Source of the DNA: Deltaproteobacteria bacterium
GTDB taxonomy: Bacteria > Desulfobacterota > Desulfobacteria > Desulfobacterales > ETH-SRB1
Direction: 5' to 3'
DNA: 6,999 nt
Assembly (NCBI GenBank): GCA_019314185.1
Contig: JAFCZU010000267.1
Span: forward strand, 1 to 6,999
The stretch's first letter is position 1, and each line of letters starts with the position of its first letter. The position numbers and the translations under genes were made by a program. Shown here in pieces: positions 1 to 6,332 of the stretch. Under the pieces are notes generated by a model, which saw nothing but the letters and a program-made list of their open reading frames with translations, was not told the DNA's origin and did no database searches.

Positions 1-1
1 A

Positions 2-406
2 TTAGCCATTGACTCTGAAGTGGGGAAAGGGCCTGGTTTCATGGAAAGGTTTCTTCATAATAAACCCAAAACCCCGGATTTGCGAGAAAGAGTTAAATTT
101 TTGGAGGAAATGCTAACAACAGAAAATGGTTGACTTACCCGGCAAGTGGGCAATTGTGCAGAAGCCGCTTTGAACCGATTGAGTAAATGCCGGCAAGCCG
201 TTGCGCGATTTTTGCTTTACGATGAAACCTACCCAAAAATGAAGGAACGGGTTTATAGTCTCGGGGTTGCGATTTGCGAACATGGTTTTATTCGCAGCGT
301 GCGTTGCATTTTGTCTGAGGCCAAAGATATTACCGACCAGTTGCGTGGTGTTGCAGGGGAATATTTTCAACCGGAATATTTTTTGACAGATCTTGACCTA
401 TGGTGA
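2..406 (+). pseudogene. Degraded DDE-type transposase fragment (probable), N-terminal half only
   Basis: The frame is open from the left edge to a TGA at 131-133, then resumes in the same frame to a TGA at 404-406. Read through, it is about 134 residues with no break in style. The TGA lies in the context TENG-stop-LTRQ, where a Trp (TGG) codon would fit. The downstream part has a strand with DETYPKMKERV, then LGVAICEHGFIRSVR, and about 55 residues later FLTDLDLW. Two Asp-bearing strands at that spacing fit the first two catalytic acids of a DDE/RNase H-fold transposase. This assignment is from memory of the family pattern and is not a firm family call. The final Glu and the whole C-terminal half are missing. 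If 146-406 is translated alone from the ATG at 146, it gives an 86-residue product that is unlikely to be active. It converges on the helicase gene, with about 65 nt between their ends. Confidence 0.42.
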
Positions 407-471
407 TCTATGGATACCCCATTATCTTTAATCGCCTGGCTACATCCACTCCTGTTGTGACCTACCTGATA

Positions 472-1746
472 CTATTCATTTATTTCATATCCTATTGCCT
501 TGTATCCATTCACCCGTCTTCCATACATTTTTACCAGCATCGGAACATTCAAGTCAGCATAATCATATATAATTACCTCTGTTTTCATATCATGCAAACG
601 ATGAAGTCTGCCGGCATATTGTGCTACCGTGCCTTTCCATGATACAGGAAGTGTTAAGAACAACGTATCCAGTCTGGAATCATCAAAACCTTCTCCAAGA
701 TACCGGCCAGTGGCTAAAATAACTCTTTCATCGTCAACAGCCTTCATTTCGTCCGCCAGCGCCTTTCTTTGCTTTTTCCCCATGCCGCCTTTCATTACAA
801 ATATATTTTCCACTCTTGAAGAAAGCAAGGATTTCAATTTCTCAATATGTTCGCGCCGTTCAGTCAGGACAACTGGGATACGCCCCTTATTTACAGCCCT
901 TACAACATCTTCAACAATCATTTGATTTCGTTTTTCATCAATAATCAATGCAGCATACAGCTCATGGATCATAAGAGATTCTTTGTTTATCAGGGGTTCA
1001 GGCATTTGGAAATTGGTAGATCGTACAATTACTTTATGATTAAACGGTCTCTTATCCGCCTGTTTGCGATCATCCACTTTATATCTTACATGACCACAAT
1101 TCATAAAAATAATAGGATGATGTCCATCTTTGCGAATAACAGTAGCTGAAAGACCTGTAACATATTTTGCTTTACATTGTCTGATTGCAATTTCAAAACT
1201 TCTTGCTGAAATATGGTGACATTCATCCACAATAAGGTGCCCATATCCCCCAACAATATCATCTACTGCCCCCTTTCTGCTAAGGCTTTGAATTATTGCC
1301 ACATCAATTATTCCTGAAGGTTTGCGTTTACCTCCACCTATCTGACCGATCTTTTTTGGATCAAGTTCTAAAAAACTGCTTAAACGCGCTACCCACTGAT
1401 CAAGCAATTGTTTCCTGTGAACAAGTATCAATGTGTTTACACTTCGTTTCGCAATTAAATATGCTGCGATCACAGTTTTTCCAAAAGCTGTTGATGCAGA
1501 TAAAACACCGGTATCGGAATTAAGCATAGCTTCAGCCGCTTTTTCCTGCTCAGGTCGTAATGTGCCGATAAATTTAACATCAATTGCTTCTCCATGAAAA
1601 CGTTCATCTATTAATCGGACTTTAATTTTTAATGATTCAAGTAGCGATATTATTTCCTCAAGACATCCTCTTGGAATACCTATATGCTTTGGAAAATCTT
1701 CACAGCAATTAATGATTCGAGGTTTACCAAAAGTTGAGAAGCGCAT
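472..1746 (-). CDS. DEAD/DEAH-box superfamily 2 helicase, C-terminal segment of the broken TOTE primase-helicase
   Basis: A 424-residue open frame with a full SF2 helicase core. TLRPEQ at 62-67 resembles the adenine-sensing region. The Walker A motif is STAFGKT (85-91), motif Ia is LILVHRKQLLDQW (106-118), and motif II is DECH (174-177). SAT at 200-202 is motif III, and GRYLGEGFDDSRLD (347-360) with QYAGRLHRLH (376-385) are motifs V and VI. It should couple ATP hydrolysis to movement on or unwinding of DNA. The family protein normally continues upstream into the primase; here the upstream frame differs. The frame is already open before the ATG: reading back from 1746 gives AAQAMRFSTFGKPRII, matching the family junction RAQAMRL-TFGKPRII. 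The ATG is therefore probably an internal Met, not a native start. It could still yield a stand-alone helicase. It ends with a TAG at 472-474. Confidence 0.85.
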   Translation of the reverse strand: MRFSTFGKPRIINCCEDFPKHIGIPRGCLEEIISLLESLKIKVRLIDERFHGEAIDVKFIGTLRPEQEKAAEAMLNSDTGVLSASTAFGKTVIAAYLIAKRSVNTLILVHRKQLLDQWVARLSSFLELDPKKIGQIGGGKRKPSGIIDVAIIQSLSRKGAVDDIVGGYGHLIVDECHHISARSFEIAIRQCKAKYVTGLSATVIRKDGHHPIIFMNCGHVRYKVDDRKQADKRPFNHKVIVRSTNFQMPEPLINKESLMIHELYAALIIDEKRNQMIVEDVVRAVNKGRIPVVLTERREHIEKLKSLLSSRVENIFVMKGGMGKKQRKALADEMKAVDDERVILATGRYLGEGFDDSRLDTLFLTLPVSWKGTVAQYAGRLHRLHDMKTEVIIYDYADLNVPMLVKMYGRRVNGYKAIGYEINE

Positions 1747-2300
1747 TGCCTGTGCTGCCCTATAACAGGGACTTCTTTCTTCCTTGATGGCGGCTCAAGC
1801 CATGGCTCAATGTCATCTTCATCTGTTGCCACGATCTTGATACCAAGGATTCCTCCACGGTTTTCAGCCTGGTTTATTATTTTTTCAACTTCTGGAAGCG
1901 ACATTCTTTTAATTGTTGAAAGAAATGCCCATTGGTCTTGATATGGCATTAAACTGTCATCCAGAAAAACACTGTTGCCTTTTTCTCTTGGTTTCTTTTG
2001 AAGCGGAAGCGCAATGAGGTTGCCAAATCCACCTTTCGGCATTGTGTCCTGTTTTGGGAAGAAAGAATCATATGAATCAAGCCCGATTTCAGGCCGCCTG
2101 TCCATTGTTTCTGTCAAAATGAAAGCTCCAAGCCTTCTTGCCTGACTGGCTGGAACAGGTTCAGAAAAGAAAATCCATACATGCCCTCCATTACCTGAAC
2201 GCGATCGTTCAAGAACTGCCTGGACATTATATGTTTTGCAGGTTTCCAGATATGCTGAAACGTCATCCATCCAGTTTTCTTTGTCAAAATCAGCAACCAA
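1680..2300 (-). CDS. AEP-type primase core, middle segment of the broken TOTE primase-helicase
   Basis: The segment begins at a TTG (2298-2300), but the same frame is open from 2309, just after the TAA at 2310-2312, and reads CWFLVADFDKENW. The AEP active-site signatures are visible, numbering from the TTG. DFD at 4-6 supplies metal-binding acids, SRSGNGGHVW at 33-42 carries the Gly-rich and His motif, and GLDSYDSFFPKQD at 73-85 is a family signature. FGNLIALPLQ at 92-101 follows. In the family this domain polymerises or primes nucleic acid. Genuine primase sequence ends near residue 181 (VPVIG). The remaining 25 or so residues are an out-of-frame readthrough of helicase DNA, so the 67-nt overlap with the helicase frame is an artefact of the lesion. 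No ribosome binding site precedes the TTG, and independent expression is doubtful. Confidence 0.75.
   Translation of the reverse strand: MVADFDKENWMDDVSAYLETCKTYNVQAVLERSRSGNGGHVWIFFSEPVPASQARRLGAFILTETMDRRPEIGLDSYDSFFPKQDTMPKGGFGNLIALPLQKKPREKGNSVFLDDSLMPYQDQWAFLSTIKRMSLPEVEKIINQAENRGGILGIKIVATDEDDIEPWLEPPSRKKEVPVIGQHRQCASQLLVNLESLIAVKIFQSI
1753..1760 (-). other. Lesion 2: frameshifting deletion between the primase and helicase domains
   Basis: The primase frame reads EPPSRKKEVPVIG and then becomes nonsense (QHRQCASQ). The helicase frame becomes meaningful at AAQAMRFSTFGKPRII, within a few bases. A -1 shift (equivalently +2) would join them. The family normally has about 45 residues here, including a segment like LGNQIYIPKEGLPPALRNRLIRLAAFQNPEFYRAQAM, which is absent. 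A single deletion of about 130 nt that is not a multiple of three explains both the loss and the shift. No convincing slippery heptamer was seen at the join, which argues against programmed frameshifting. Confidence 0.65.
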
Positions 2301-2306
2301 AAACCA

Positions 2307-2315
2307 GCATTAGAT
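2307..2315 (-). other. Lesion 1: premature TAA at a probable 7-residue deletion
   Basis: On the minus strand the frame reads IGI-TAA-CWFLVADFD, so both sides of the stop are in the same frame. Family members, as I recall them, carry about seven or eight residues (YPLLPDET or similar) between GV/GI and CWFL. A deletion of about 21 nt that fused the first two bases of a Tyr codon (TA) to the last base of a Thr codon (A) would create exactly this TAA and keep frame. The TAA and the frame continuity are seen in the sequence; the deletion model is inference. Confidence 0.65.
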
Positions 2316-2777
2316 ACCAATAGTATAATCCCGCTTAGACCTACTATATACATCAGTGCCCATAAGATGATTTCTTATTATATCATCAGTTAGCGGTATG
2401 AAATCACGGTTTTCACAGTCAGCGCATTTTATCTTTGGTTTTCTGCAAATACCCTTTATCCATTCATTTCGACAACACGGCTGATATCCTTTCTTACCTG
2501 TTTTGGCGCTTTCAAATCTTTTTGGGAACACATCTTCTCGCCCCTTGAATAAAGAACGAAAAAGAGCTATCTTATGATCCTGATTTGACCTGCTTGTTAA
2601 CGTATTTTTTCCATATACTAATGAATTACCTCCTTGAGATCTTTTTTCTCTGAGACTTTTTAAGGATTTAATTTTTTTCAGCAACCGAGACTTTTTTTCC
2701 TCAAGTTCTCGAAATTCTCTTTCTGCTGTATTTATTTGTTGATCGATTTCTGTTAGTTCTTTCAAGAACAACCTCAC
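2310..2777 (-). CDS. Coiled-coil and zinc-finger N-terminal segment of the broken TOTE primase-helicase
   Basis: The first 155 residues start at a GTG (2775-2777). An in-frame TGA lies 12 nt upstream of it and there is no ATG in range. Residues 5-45 are rich in Glu, Lys and Leu with heptad-like spacing and probably form a coiled coil. Residues 68-90 (HKIALFRSLFKGREDVFPKRFES) and the cluster CCRNEWIKGICRKPKIKCADC (Cys at 101, 102, 111, 118 and 121) match the conserved lead-in and presumed zinc-binding site of this primase family. DDIIRNHL (131-138) and DYTIGI (150-155) follow. The family would then continue with a YPLLPDET-like stretch into CWFLVADFD. Here a TAA comes directly after Ile155 and CW follows it. 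Translation would stop before the catalytic DFD, leaving a product with no primase activity. A ribosome binding site is not obvious. Confidence 0.7.
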   Translation of the reverse strand: MRLFLKELTEIDQQINTAEREFRELEEKKSRLLKKIKSLKSLREKRSQGGNSLVYGKNTLTSRSNQDHKIALFRSLFKGREDVFPKRFESAKTGKKGYQPCCRNEWIKGICRKPKIKCADCENRDFIPLTDDIIRNHLMGTDVYSRSKRDYTIGI

Positions 2778-2803
2778 TATTTCTTTTCAAAGGAATAACA
2801 AAC

Positions 2804-2938
2804 TCAAGCCCCCTGTCGGCGACATTGAGCAAAGTGTCTATCCAACGTCTCCATGGCACTGCTCAATTCACGCTCATGCGCAAGACCGGCTATCTCCCGC
2901 AGCTTTTTACGAATTGATTTTGCATACTTAAGTGTCAT
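2804..2938 (-). CDS. Short ORF, probable truncated small hypothetical protein
   Basis: This is a 44-residue frame with an ATG at 2936-2938 and a TGA at 2804-2806, ending 26 nt before the GTG of the primase N-terminal segment. The protein starts MTLKYAKSIRKKLREIAGLAHERELSSAMETLDRHFAQCRR. It looks like the start of a widespread small hypothetical family of roughly 100 residues, with the pattern LREIAGxAxERELxxxLxxLxxxF, that usually continues with a His-containing helix. That match is from memory. The C-terminal half is absent, so the gene is probably truncated. From about 2850 downstream a second frame is also open (RWIDTLLNVADRGLEFVIPLKRN) and runs across the primase start, which hints at a frameshift or a fused remnant. 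No strong ribosome binding site precedes the ATG. Function unknown. Confidence 0.4.
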   Translation of the reverse strand: MTLKYAKSIRKKLREIAGLAHERELSSAMETLDRHFAQCRRQGA

Positions 2939-3009
2939 ATTTTATAATCATTTCAATATATTTTAGAAATTTATAATTTTATGGATGTCCAGATAGTTTC
3001 TCTAACTTC

Positions 3010-3024
3010 TTGATAGATAATCAA
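3010..3024. repeat. Inverted repeat TTGAT-N5-ATCAA
   Basis: A perfect 5-bp inverted repeat with a 5-bp centre (AGATA) lies in the middle of the divergent intergenic region. It is the size of a dimeric regulator half-site pair, but short enough to occur by chance in AT-rich DNA. No matching second copy was noticed. Confidence 0.25.
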
Positions 3025-3034
3025 ATTTGGAAGG

Positions 3035-3064
3035 TTGACTTTAAAAATGATTAATGGTTAATAA
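3035..3064 (+). promoter_or_regulatory. Candidate sigma-70 promoter, distal
   Basis: TTGACT (3035-3040) matches the -35 consensus at five of six positions. TAATAA (3059-3064) after an 18-nt spacer is a weak -10. If used, transcription would start near 3071, giving a leader of about 85 nt before the methyltransferase ATG that contains the palindrome at 3122-3139. Confidence 0.25.
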
Positions 3065-3095
3065 TAAATTTATCCAGTAGCGCCTGATATATTGC

Positions 3096-3101
3096 TATAA
3101 A
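3096..3101 (+). promoter_or_regulatory. Candidate -10 element, proximal
   Basis: TATAAA, followed by AT, is the best -10-like hexamer near the methyltransferase start. No good -35 sits 16-19 nt upstream, so it would need an activator or be weak. A start near 3108 would put the palindrome at about +15 to +32, a position suited to repression. Confidence 0.25.
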
Positions 3102-3121
3102 ATAGGTCCGGCAAAAAATTG

Positions 3122-3139
3122 ATACCCTATATTGGGTAT
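3122..3139. promoter_or_regulatory. Operator-like palindrome ATACCC-N6-GGGTAT
   Basis: An 18-bp palindrome whose arms ATACCC and GGGTAT are perfect; only one symmetric pair in the centre mismatches. It ends 17 nt before the ATG at 3157 and just upstream of the weak ribosome binding site GAAGAG (3147-3152). Size and position fit a dimeric repressor or R-M controller site. As RNA it could also form a six-pair hairpin next to the ribosome binding site. No regulator gene is in the window, so the binding protein is unknown. Confidence 0.45.
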
Positions 3140-3156
3140 ATTGAGCGAAGAGTTCT

Positions 3157-6100
3157 ATGATTGTAAGCAAGCATAACGTAATAGACCGAGTTCAGCAAGA
3201 GCTTAACTGGCCGGTTGCTTCTGAAATTTTTCAACCTTCTGGCTCAGGGCCTTGTATGCTTGCTGAACTTGTTCAACGAAAGCTACAAGGCCCTCTTCGC
3301 CGAATGGAAAACGGAATTGACCTTAGGGTTGGCATTCTTTCGCGTGATCCAATGGCAGACGAAACCGCTTCACCCCTTGCAATCGTCTGTGAGTTCCTGC
3401 AACCAGTATCGAATCAAATTATTCGGGAAGCCCATCGATTAGCATGGAATTTCTCTCACGCCCCTGTTCTAATTACCCTGGAACCCCATCAGATTCGAGC
3501 ATGGACATGCTATGAGAATCCAAACACGGACCAATCGGATGAAAACCTGAACTTTGAGATTGCGGAGATTCGCACAGACCTTTTAGAACATGGATCATTA
3601 GCCGAACAAGCCGCCAGTTCGCTTCACTGGGTTGAACTCATTACCGGGCGTTTCTTTGAAAAGTACCAGGATCGTTTTCAACGTGACACTTGTGCTGATC
3701 GGTTGCTCTTAAAAAACCTGAAAGAGGTGCGGAAGATACTCATTGAGGGCCAGAACCTGGACGAAGATGTTTGTCATGACCTTTTAGCCCGTATTATCTT
3801 TATTCAATTCCTCATCGACAGAAAAGACGCATTCGGAAAATCTGCATTGTCGAAATCCAAGTTTGCATCACTGCATAGAGATGGAACTCTTTCTCAACTT
3901 TATAATAGCCTTGAAGGCCTTCTCTCAAATTATGATGACACCTATGCCTTGTTTCATTGGCTTAACGAACGTTTTAATGGTGACTTATTTCCAGGAAGCG
4001 GCCAAGACAAAAAACGACAAAAGGAAGAATGGTCCAAAGAAAAGGCTAAGGTAGATGAAAGACACCTTCATACACTATCCGACTTTATTGGTGGTAAATT
4101 GGACTTCCAAAGCAGGCAGGGTCTTCTCTGGCGTCAATATTCTTTTGATGTCATTCCACTCGAATTTATCAGCAGCATTTATGAGGAGTTCGTAGCCAAG
4201 AAGGACAAAAAAAAGAAAAGAAACACAGGCACAGTCTATACGCCGCCGCATTTAGTTGACTTTATTTTGGATGGCGTTTTGCCATGGGGCGGCACGGATT
4301 GGGATCTTAAAATCCTCGATCCTGCATGTGGATCAGGGGTTTTTCTTGTCAAAGCCTTTCAGCGTCTGGTTTGGCGCTGGAAAGCCTCAAAAAAACGGAA
4401 GCCCAGTACAAAAGATTTGAAGCGCTTTTTAACCAAAAACTTGTTTGGTATCGACCAGGACGAACATGCAGTGCGTGTTGCATCTTTCAGCCTTTATTTG
4501 GCAATGTGCGACGAAATTGATCCGAAACACTATTGGACCCAAGTAGATTTTCCCACCTTACGAGGACGAAGAATTATTGCGTCTGATTTTTTTAAAGAAA
4601 ATATTTCAGGATTTCGTGCAAAAGAGGATGCTGAGACTTTCGATCTCGTTGTGGGGAATCCGCCATGGGGAAAGGGAACAATTGGCATTTCAGACGTAGG
4701 CTATTGGGAAAATGGAGAGTGGGAGGTTGCCAATAAAAACATTGGCCCGATGTTTCTACCCAAAGCTGCGGCTCTTTCGAAAAAAAACGGAATCGTATCA
4801 ATGCTTCAACCATCTGGTTTGCTCACGAATAATATGGGAACGGCTGCCCGATTTCGTCGAAAGTTTTTTTCGTCGTTTAAGATTCAACAAGTTGTTAATC
4901 TATCAACCTTGAGATTTGGTTTGTATAAGGGAGCTATAGGCCCGTCATGTATCGTTACTTTCAGTCCTGAAACACCAGATGGGGAGCCGTTTCCTTATAT
5001 TGTACCAAAAGAAATGAAAACCATAGATGATGACCTTAGAATCGTAATCGAACCCAATGATGTCCAATCAATTTACCAGGATGATGCTGCAAGTGATTCA
5101 ATAATTTGGTCTGCCTATACATGGGGCGGACCTCGTGAATTGGCTCTGATTCGAAGATTGGCCGGGAATACAACGCTTTACTCTTTATTGCGTGAAAACA
5201 GAATTTCAAAACGTCAAGGAATTAACCGTGGTGATCGTGATCGAGAAGATAACGAAATACTTGGACGTAGGATATTGGAATCACAAAAGTTTCCTAAAGG
5301 TACATTCTTATATTTAGACGCGCGCAACCTCCCGAAAAATTATGACCCTTGGGTACATTCAAGAGAATCCACGGATTACTCTGTGTTTACACCCCCTCAA
5401 CTTATTATCAAACAGGGGTGGCAGATAGGCAGTAAACGTTTTGAAGCTGCAATTGTGCAAGGAAGCAAAGATGGAATTCTTTGTTCTCTAAGTTATACAT
5501 CCGTCCATCTGAAACATGGGCAAAAAGACATACTTGAAACAGTGTGTCTTGTCATGAACAGCCGTTTTGCTATCTTTTATTTAATGCTAACAAGTGGTCA
5601 AATGGCTCACTATATACCTAAGGTGACTGTAGATGACCTTCTGAAGGTCCCTCTCCCTGAAATACGTTCAAATCTATTGGAAGGGTTATCAAGTTATGAT
5701 GGATTAGATGAGCACGTAAAGGAAGCTTTCGCTTTTTCTGAAAGTGAATGGACTCTGATTGATGACCTTTTTAATTATACTCTGCCTGATTTCAAGGGAA
5801 ACTCTGATTCGCCGGGCAGGCTTCCGACAAGATATATTCAAGTATTAGATAACGATCAAGACGAAGAAATCTTCCTTAGGAATTACTGTGACTTTTTCTT
5901 TCGTGTTTTAAAAGCAGGCTTTGGTGCTGACAAACGAATAAGCGCGACAATCTTTTCCGAAAGTGACGCCTTTACACTACCAGTTAGGTTGCTTGCCATA
6001 CATCTCGATGATATAAAAGACGGTGATATCTGCATCGAAAGATATTCCTGTGCTGAACTCCGTAATCAGTTGCTGAAATGGGATAAGATGTTGGCGCCAT

Positions 6101-6306
6101 CGCAGACCGGCAAATCAAAGGGGGCATTACACCAACGTGTTGCGAAAGTTTATGACGTTGTAAATCGTGGAACGAAAAGAATTCCGACGGTCTACTTGAT
6201 TAAGCCGGACCGTCGTCGATATTGGACGCGTTCTATTGCCATGCGAGATGCAGACAGCATCGCTGTTGACATTATGATGTGGCGGGATGAGGCAAATCTA
6301 CTATGA
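3157..6306 (+). CDS. Eco57I/type IIG-like N6-adenine DNA methyltransferase with a degenerate nuclease-like N-terminus
   Basis: A 1049-residue protein expected to methylate adenine in a specific DNA site using S-adenosylmethionine. Residues 50-120 resemble a PD-(D/E)XK fold (D55, then LAIVCEF at 74-80 and APVLITLEPHQIRAW at 102-116). The expected ExK is E79-F-L81, so cleavage is probably lost. Residues 130-345 are helical, with a Lys-rich linker near 286-304 and another just before motif X. TGTVYTPPHLVDFIL (357-371) is motif X, DPACGSGVFL (388-397) is motif I and binds SAM, FGIDQDEHA (430-438) has the motif II acid, and NPPWG (501-505) is catalytic motif IV of the gamma class. Residues 700-836 look like a target-recognition region, with a typical LVMNSR...KVPLPEI ending. 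An extension of about 210 residues follows that I do not recognise. The ATG at 3157 has GAAGAG 4 nt upstream. The gene looks intact. PglX of BREX is an alternative relative, but it is longer and no other BREX gene is visible. Confidence 0.85.
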   Translation: MIVSKHNVIDRVQQELNWPVASEIFQPSGSGPCMLAELVQRKLQGPLRRMENGIDLRVGILSRDPMADETASPLAIVCEFLQPVSNQIIREAHRLAWNFSHAPVLITLEPHQIRAWTCYENPNTDQSDENLNFEIAEIRTDLLEHGSLAEQAASSLHWVELITGRFFEKYQDRFQRDTCADRLLLKNLKEVRKILIEGQNLDEDVCHDLLARIIFIQFLIDRKDAFGKSALSKSKFASLHRDGTLSQLYNSLEGLLSNYDDTYALFHWLNERFNGDLFPGSGQDKKRQKEEWSKEKAKVDERHLHTLSDFIGGKLDFQSRQGLLWRQYSFDVIPLEFISSIYEEFVAKKDKKKKRNTGTVYTPPHLVDFILDGVLPWGGTDWDLKILDPACGSGVFLVKAFQRLVWRWKASKKRKPSTKDLKRFLTKNLFGIDQDEHAVRVASFSLYLAMCDEIDPKHYWTQVDFPTLRGRRIIASDFFKENISGFRAKEDAETFDLVVGNPPWGKGTIGISDVGYWENGEWEVANKNIGPMFLPKAAALSKKNGIVSMLQPSGLLTNNMGTAARFRRKFFSSFKIQQVVNLSTLRFGLYKGAIGPSCIVTFSPETPDGEPFPYIVPKEMKTIDDDLRIVIEPNDVQSIYQDDAASDSIIWSAYTWGGPRELALIRRLAGNTTLYSLLRENRISKRQGINRGDRDREDNEILGRRILESQKFPKGTFLYLDARNLPKNYDPWVHSRESTDYSVFTPPQLIIKQGWQIGSKRFEAAIVQGSKDGILCSLSYTSVHLKHGQKDILETVCLVMNSRFAIFYLMLTSGQMAHYIPKVTVDDLLKVPLPEIRSNLLEGLSSYDGLDEHVKEAFAFSESEWTLIDDLFNYTLPDFKGNSDSPGRLPTRYIQVLDNDQDEEIFLRNYCDFFFRVLKAGFGADKRISATIFSESDAFTLPVRLLAIHLDDIKDGDICIERYSCAELRNQLLKWDKMLAPSQTGKSKGALHQRVAKVYDVVNRGTKRIPTVYLIKPDRRRYWTRSIAMRDADSIAVDIMMWRDEANLL

Positions 6307-6332
6307 TTCTCCGGTTCTGGAAAACTAACTAA

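Larger units (their letters stand above)
472..2777 (-). pseudogene. TOTE conflict-system primase-helicase, broken into three reading segments
   Basis: Three consecutive minus-strand segments together make one recognisable protein. In order they are a coiled coil, a Cys4-like zinc finger, an AEP primase core and a DEAD/DEAH-type superfamily 2 helicase. In TOTE conflict systems these are normally fused in one polypeptide of very roughly 800-900 residues (from memory), thought to act on invading or mobile DNA. Here the gene is interrupted twice. A TAA at 2310-2312 replaces about seven expected residues before CWFLVADFD. A frame change near 1753-1760 coincides with loss of about 45 residues between the primase and helicase parts. 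All recognisable catalytic motifs survive in the pieces, so the decay looks recent. The break could be real inactivation, an assembly or sequencing artefact, or conversion to separate polypeptides. I favour inactivation because both junctions lack sequence the family normally carries. Confidence 0.8.
2939..3156. promoter_or_regulatory. Divergent AT-rich intergenic control region
   Basis: These 218 bp separate the minus-strand TOTE-side genes from the plus-strand methyltransferase operon, so both transcripts must start here. The left half (2939-2990) is very AT-rich, with TATAAA-like tracts on the minus strand but no paired -35 that I can defend. The right half carries candidate plus-strand promoter elements and the ATACCC-GGGTAT palindrome listed separately. 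No coding frame of interest was seen. Confidence 0.5.

Noticed and set aside
131..133. Selenocysteine recoding of the TGA
   Set aside because: No transposase-like protein of this kind is known to me to use selenocysteine, and I saw no SECIS-like hairpin just downstream. A nonsense mutation is simpler.
399..414. Direct repeat CTATGG-TGAT-CTATGG at the end of the transposase fragment
   Set aside because: At 6 bp it is too short to claim as a target-site duplication or element end without the element's other border.
407..471. Bidirectional terminator between the convergent transposase fragment and helicase gene
   Set aside because: No GC-rich hairpin followed by a T-run was found on either strand.
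400..1523. Several plus-strand open frames of 75-100 codons across the helicase region
   Set aside because: They are antisense to a helicase with all motifs in order, and their translations show no recognisable protein pattern. They are shadows of the real gene.
1746..1790. Programmed -1 frameshift joining the primase and helicase
   Set aside because: A -1 shift would restore frame, but I see no canonical slippery heptamer or downstream structure, and about 45 family residues are missing at the join. Deletion explains both facts.
4326..4912. Short plus- and minus-strand frames inside the methyltransferase gene
   Set aside because: They overlap the motif I and motif IV coding region in other frames and have no independent start signals or family features.
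3157..6306. BREX PglX identity for the methyltransferase
   Set aside because: PglX proteins are usually longer (about 1200 residues), and none of the other BREX genes (brxA, brxB, brxC, pglZ) appear in the window. A type IIG-like call is safer.
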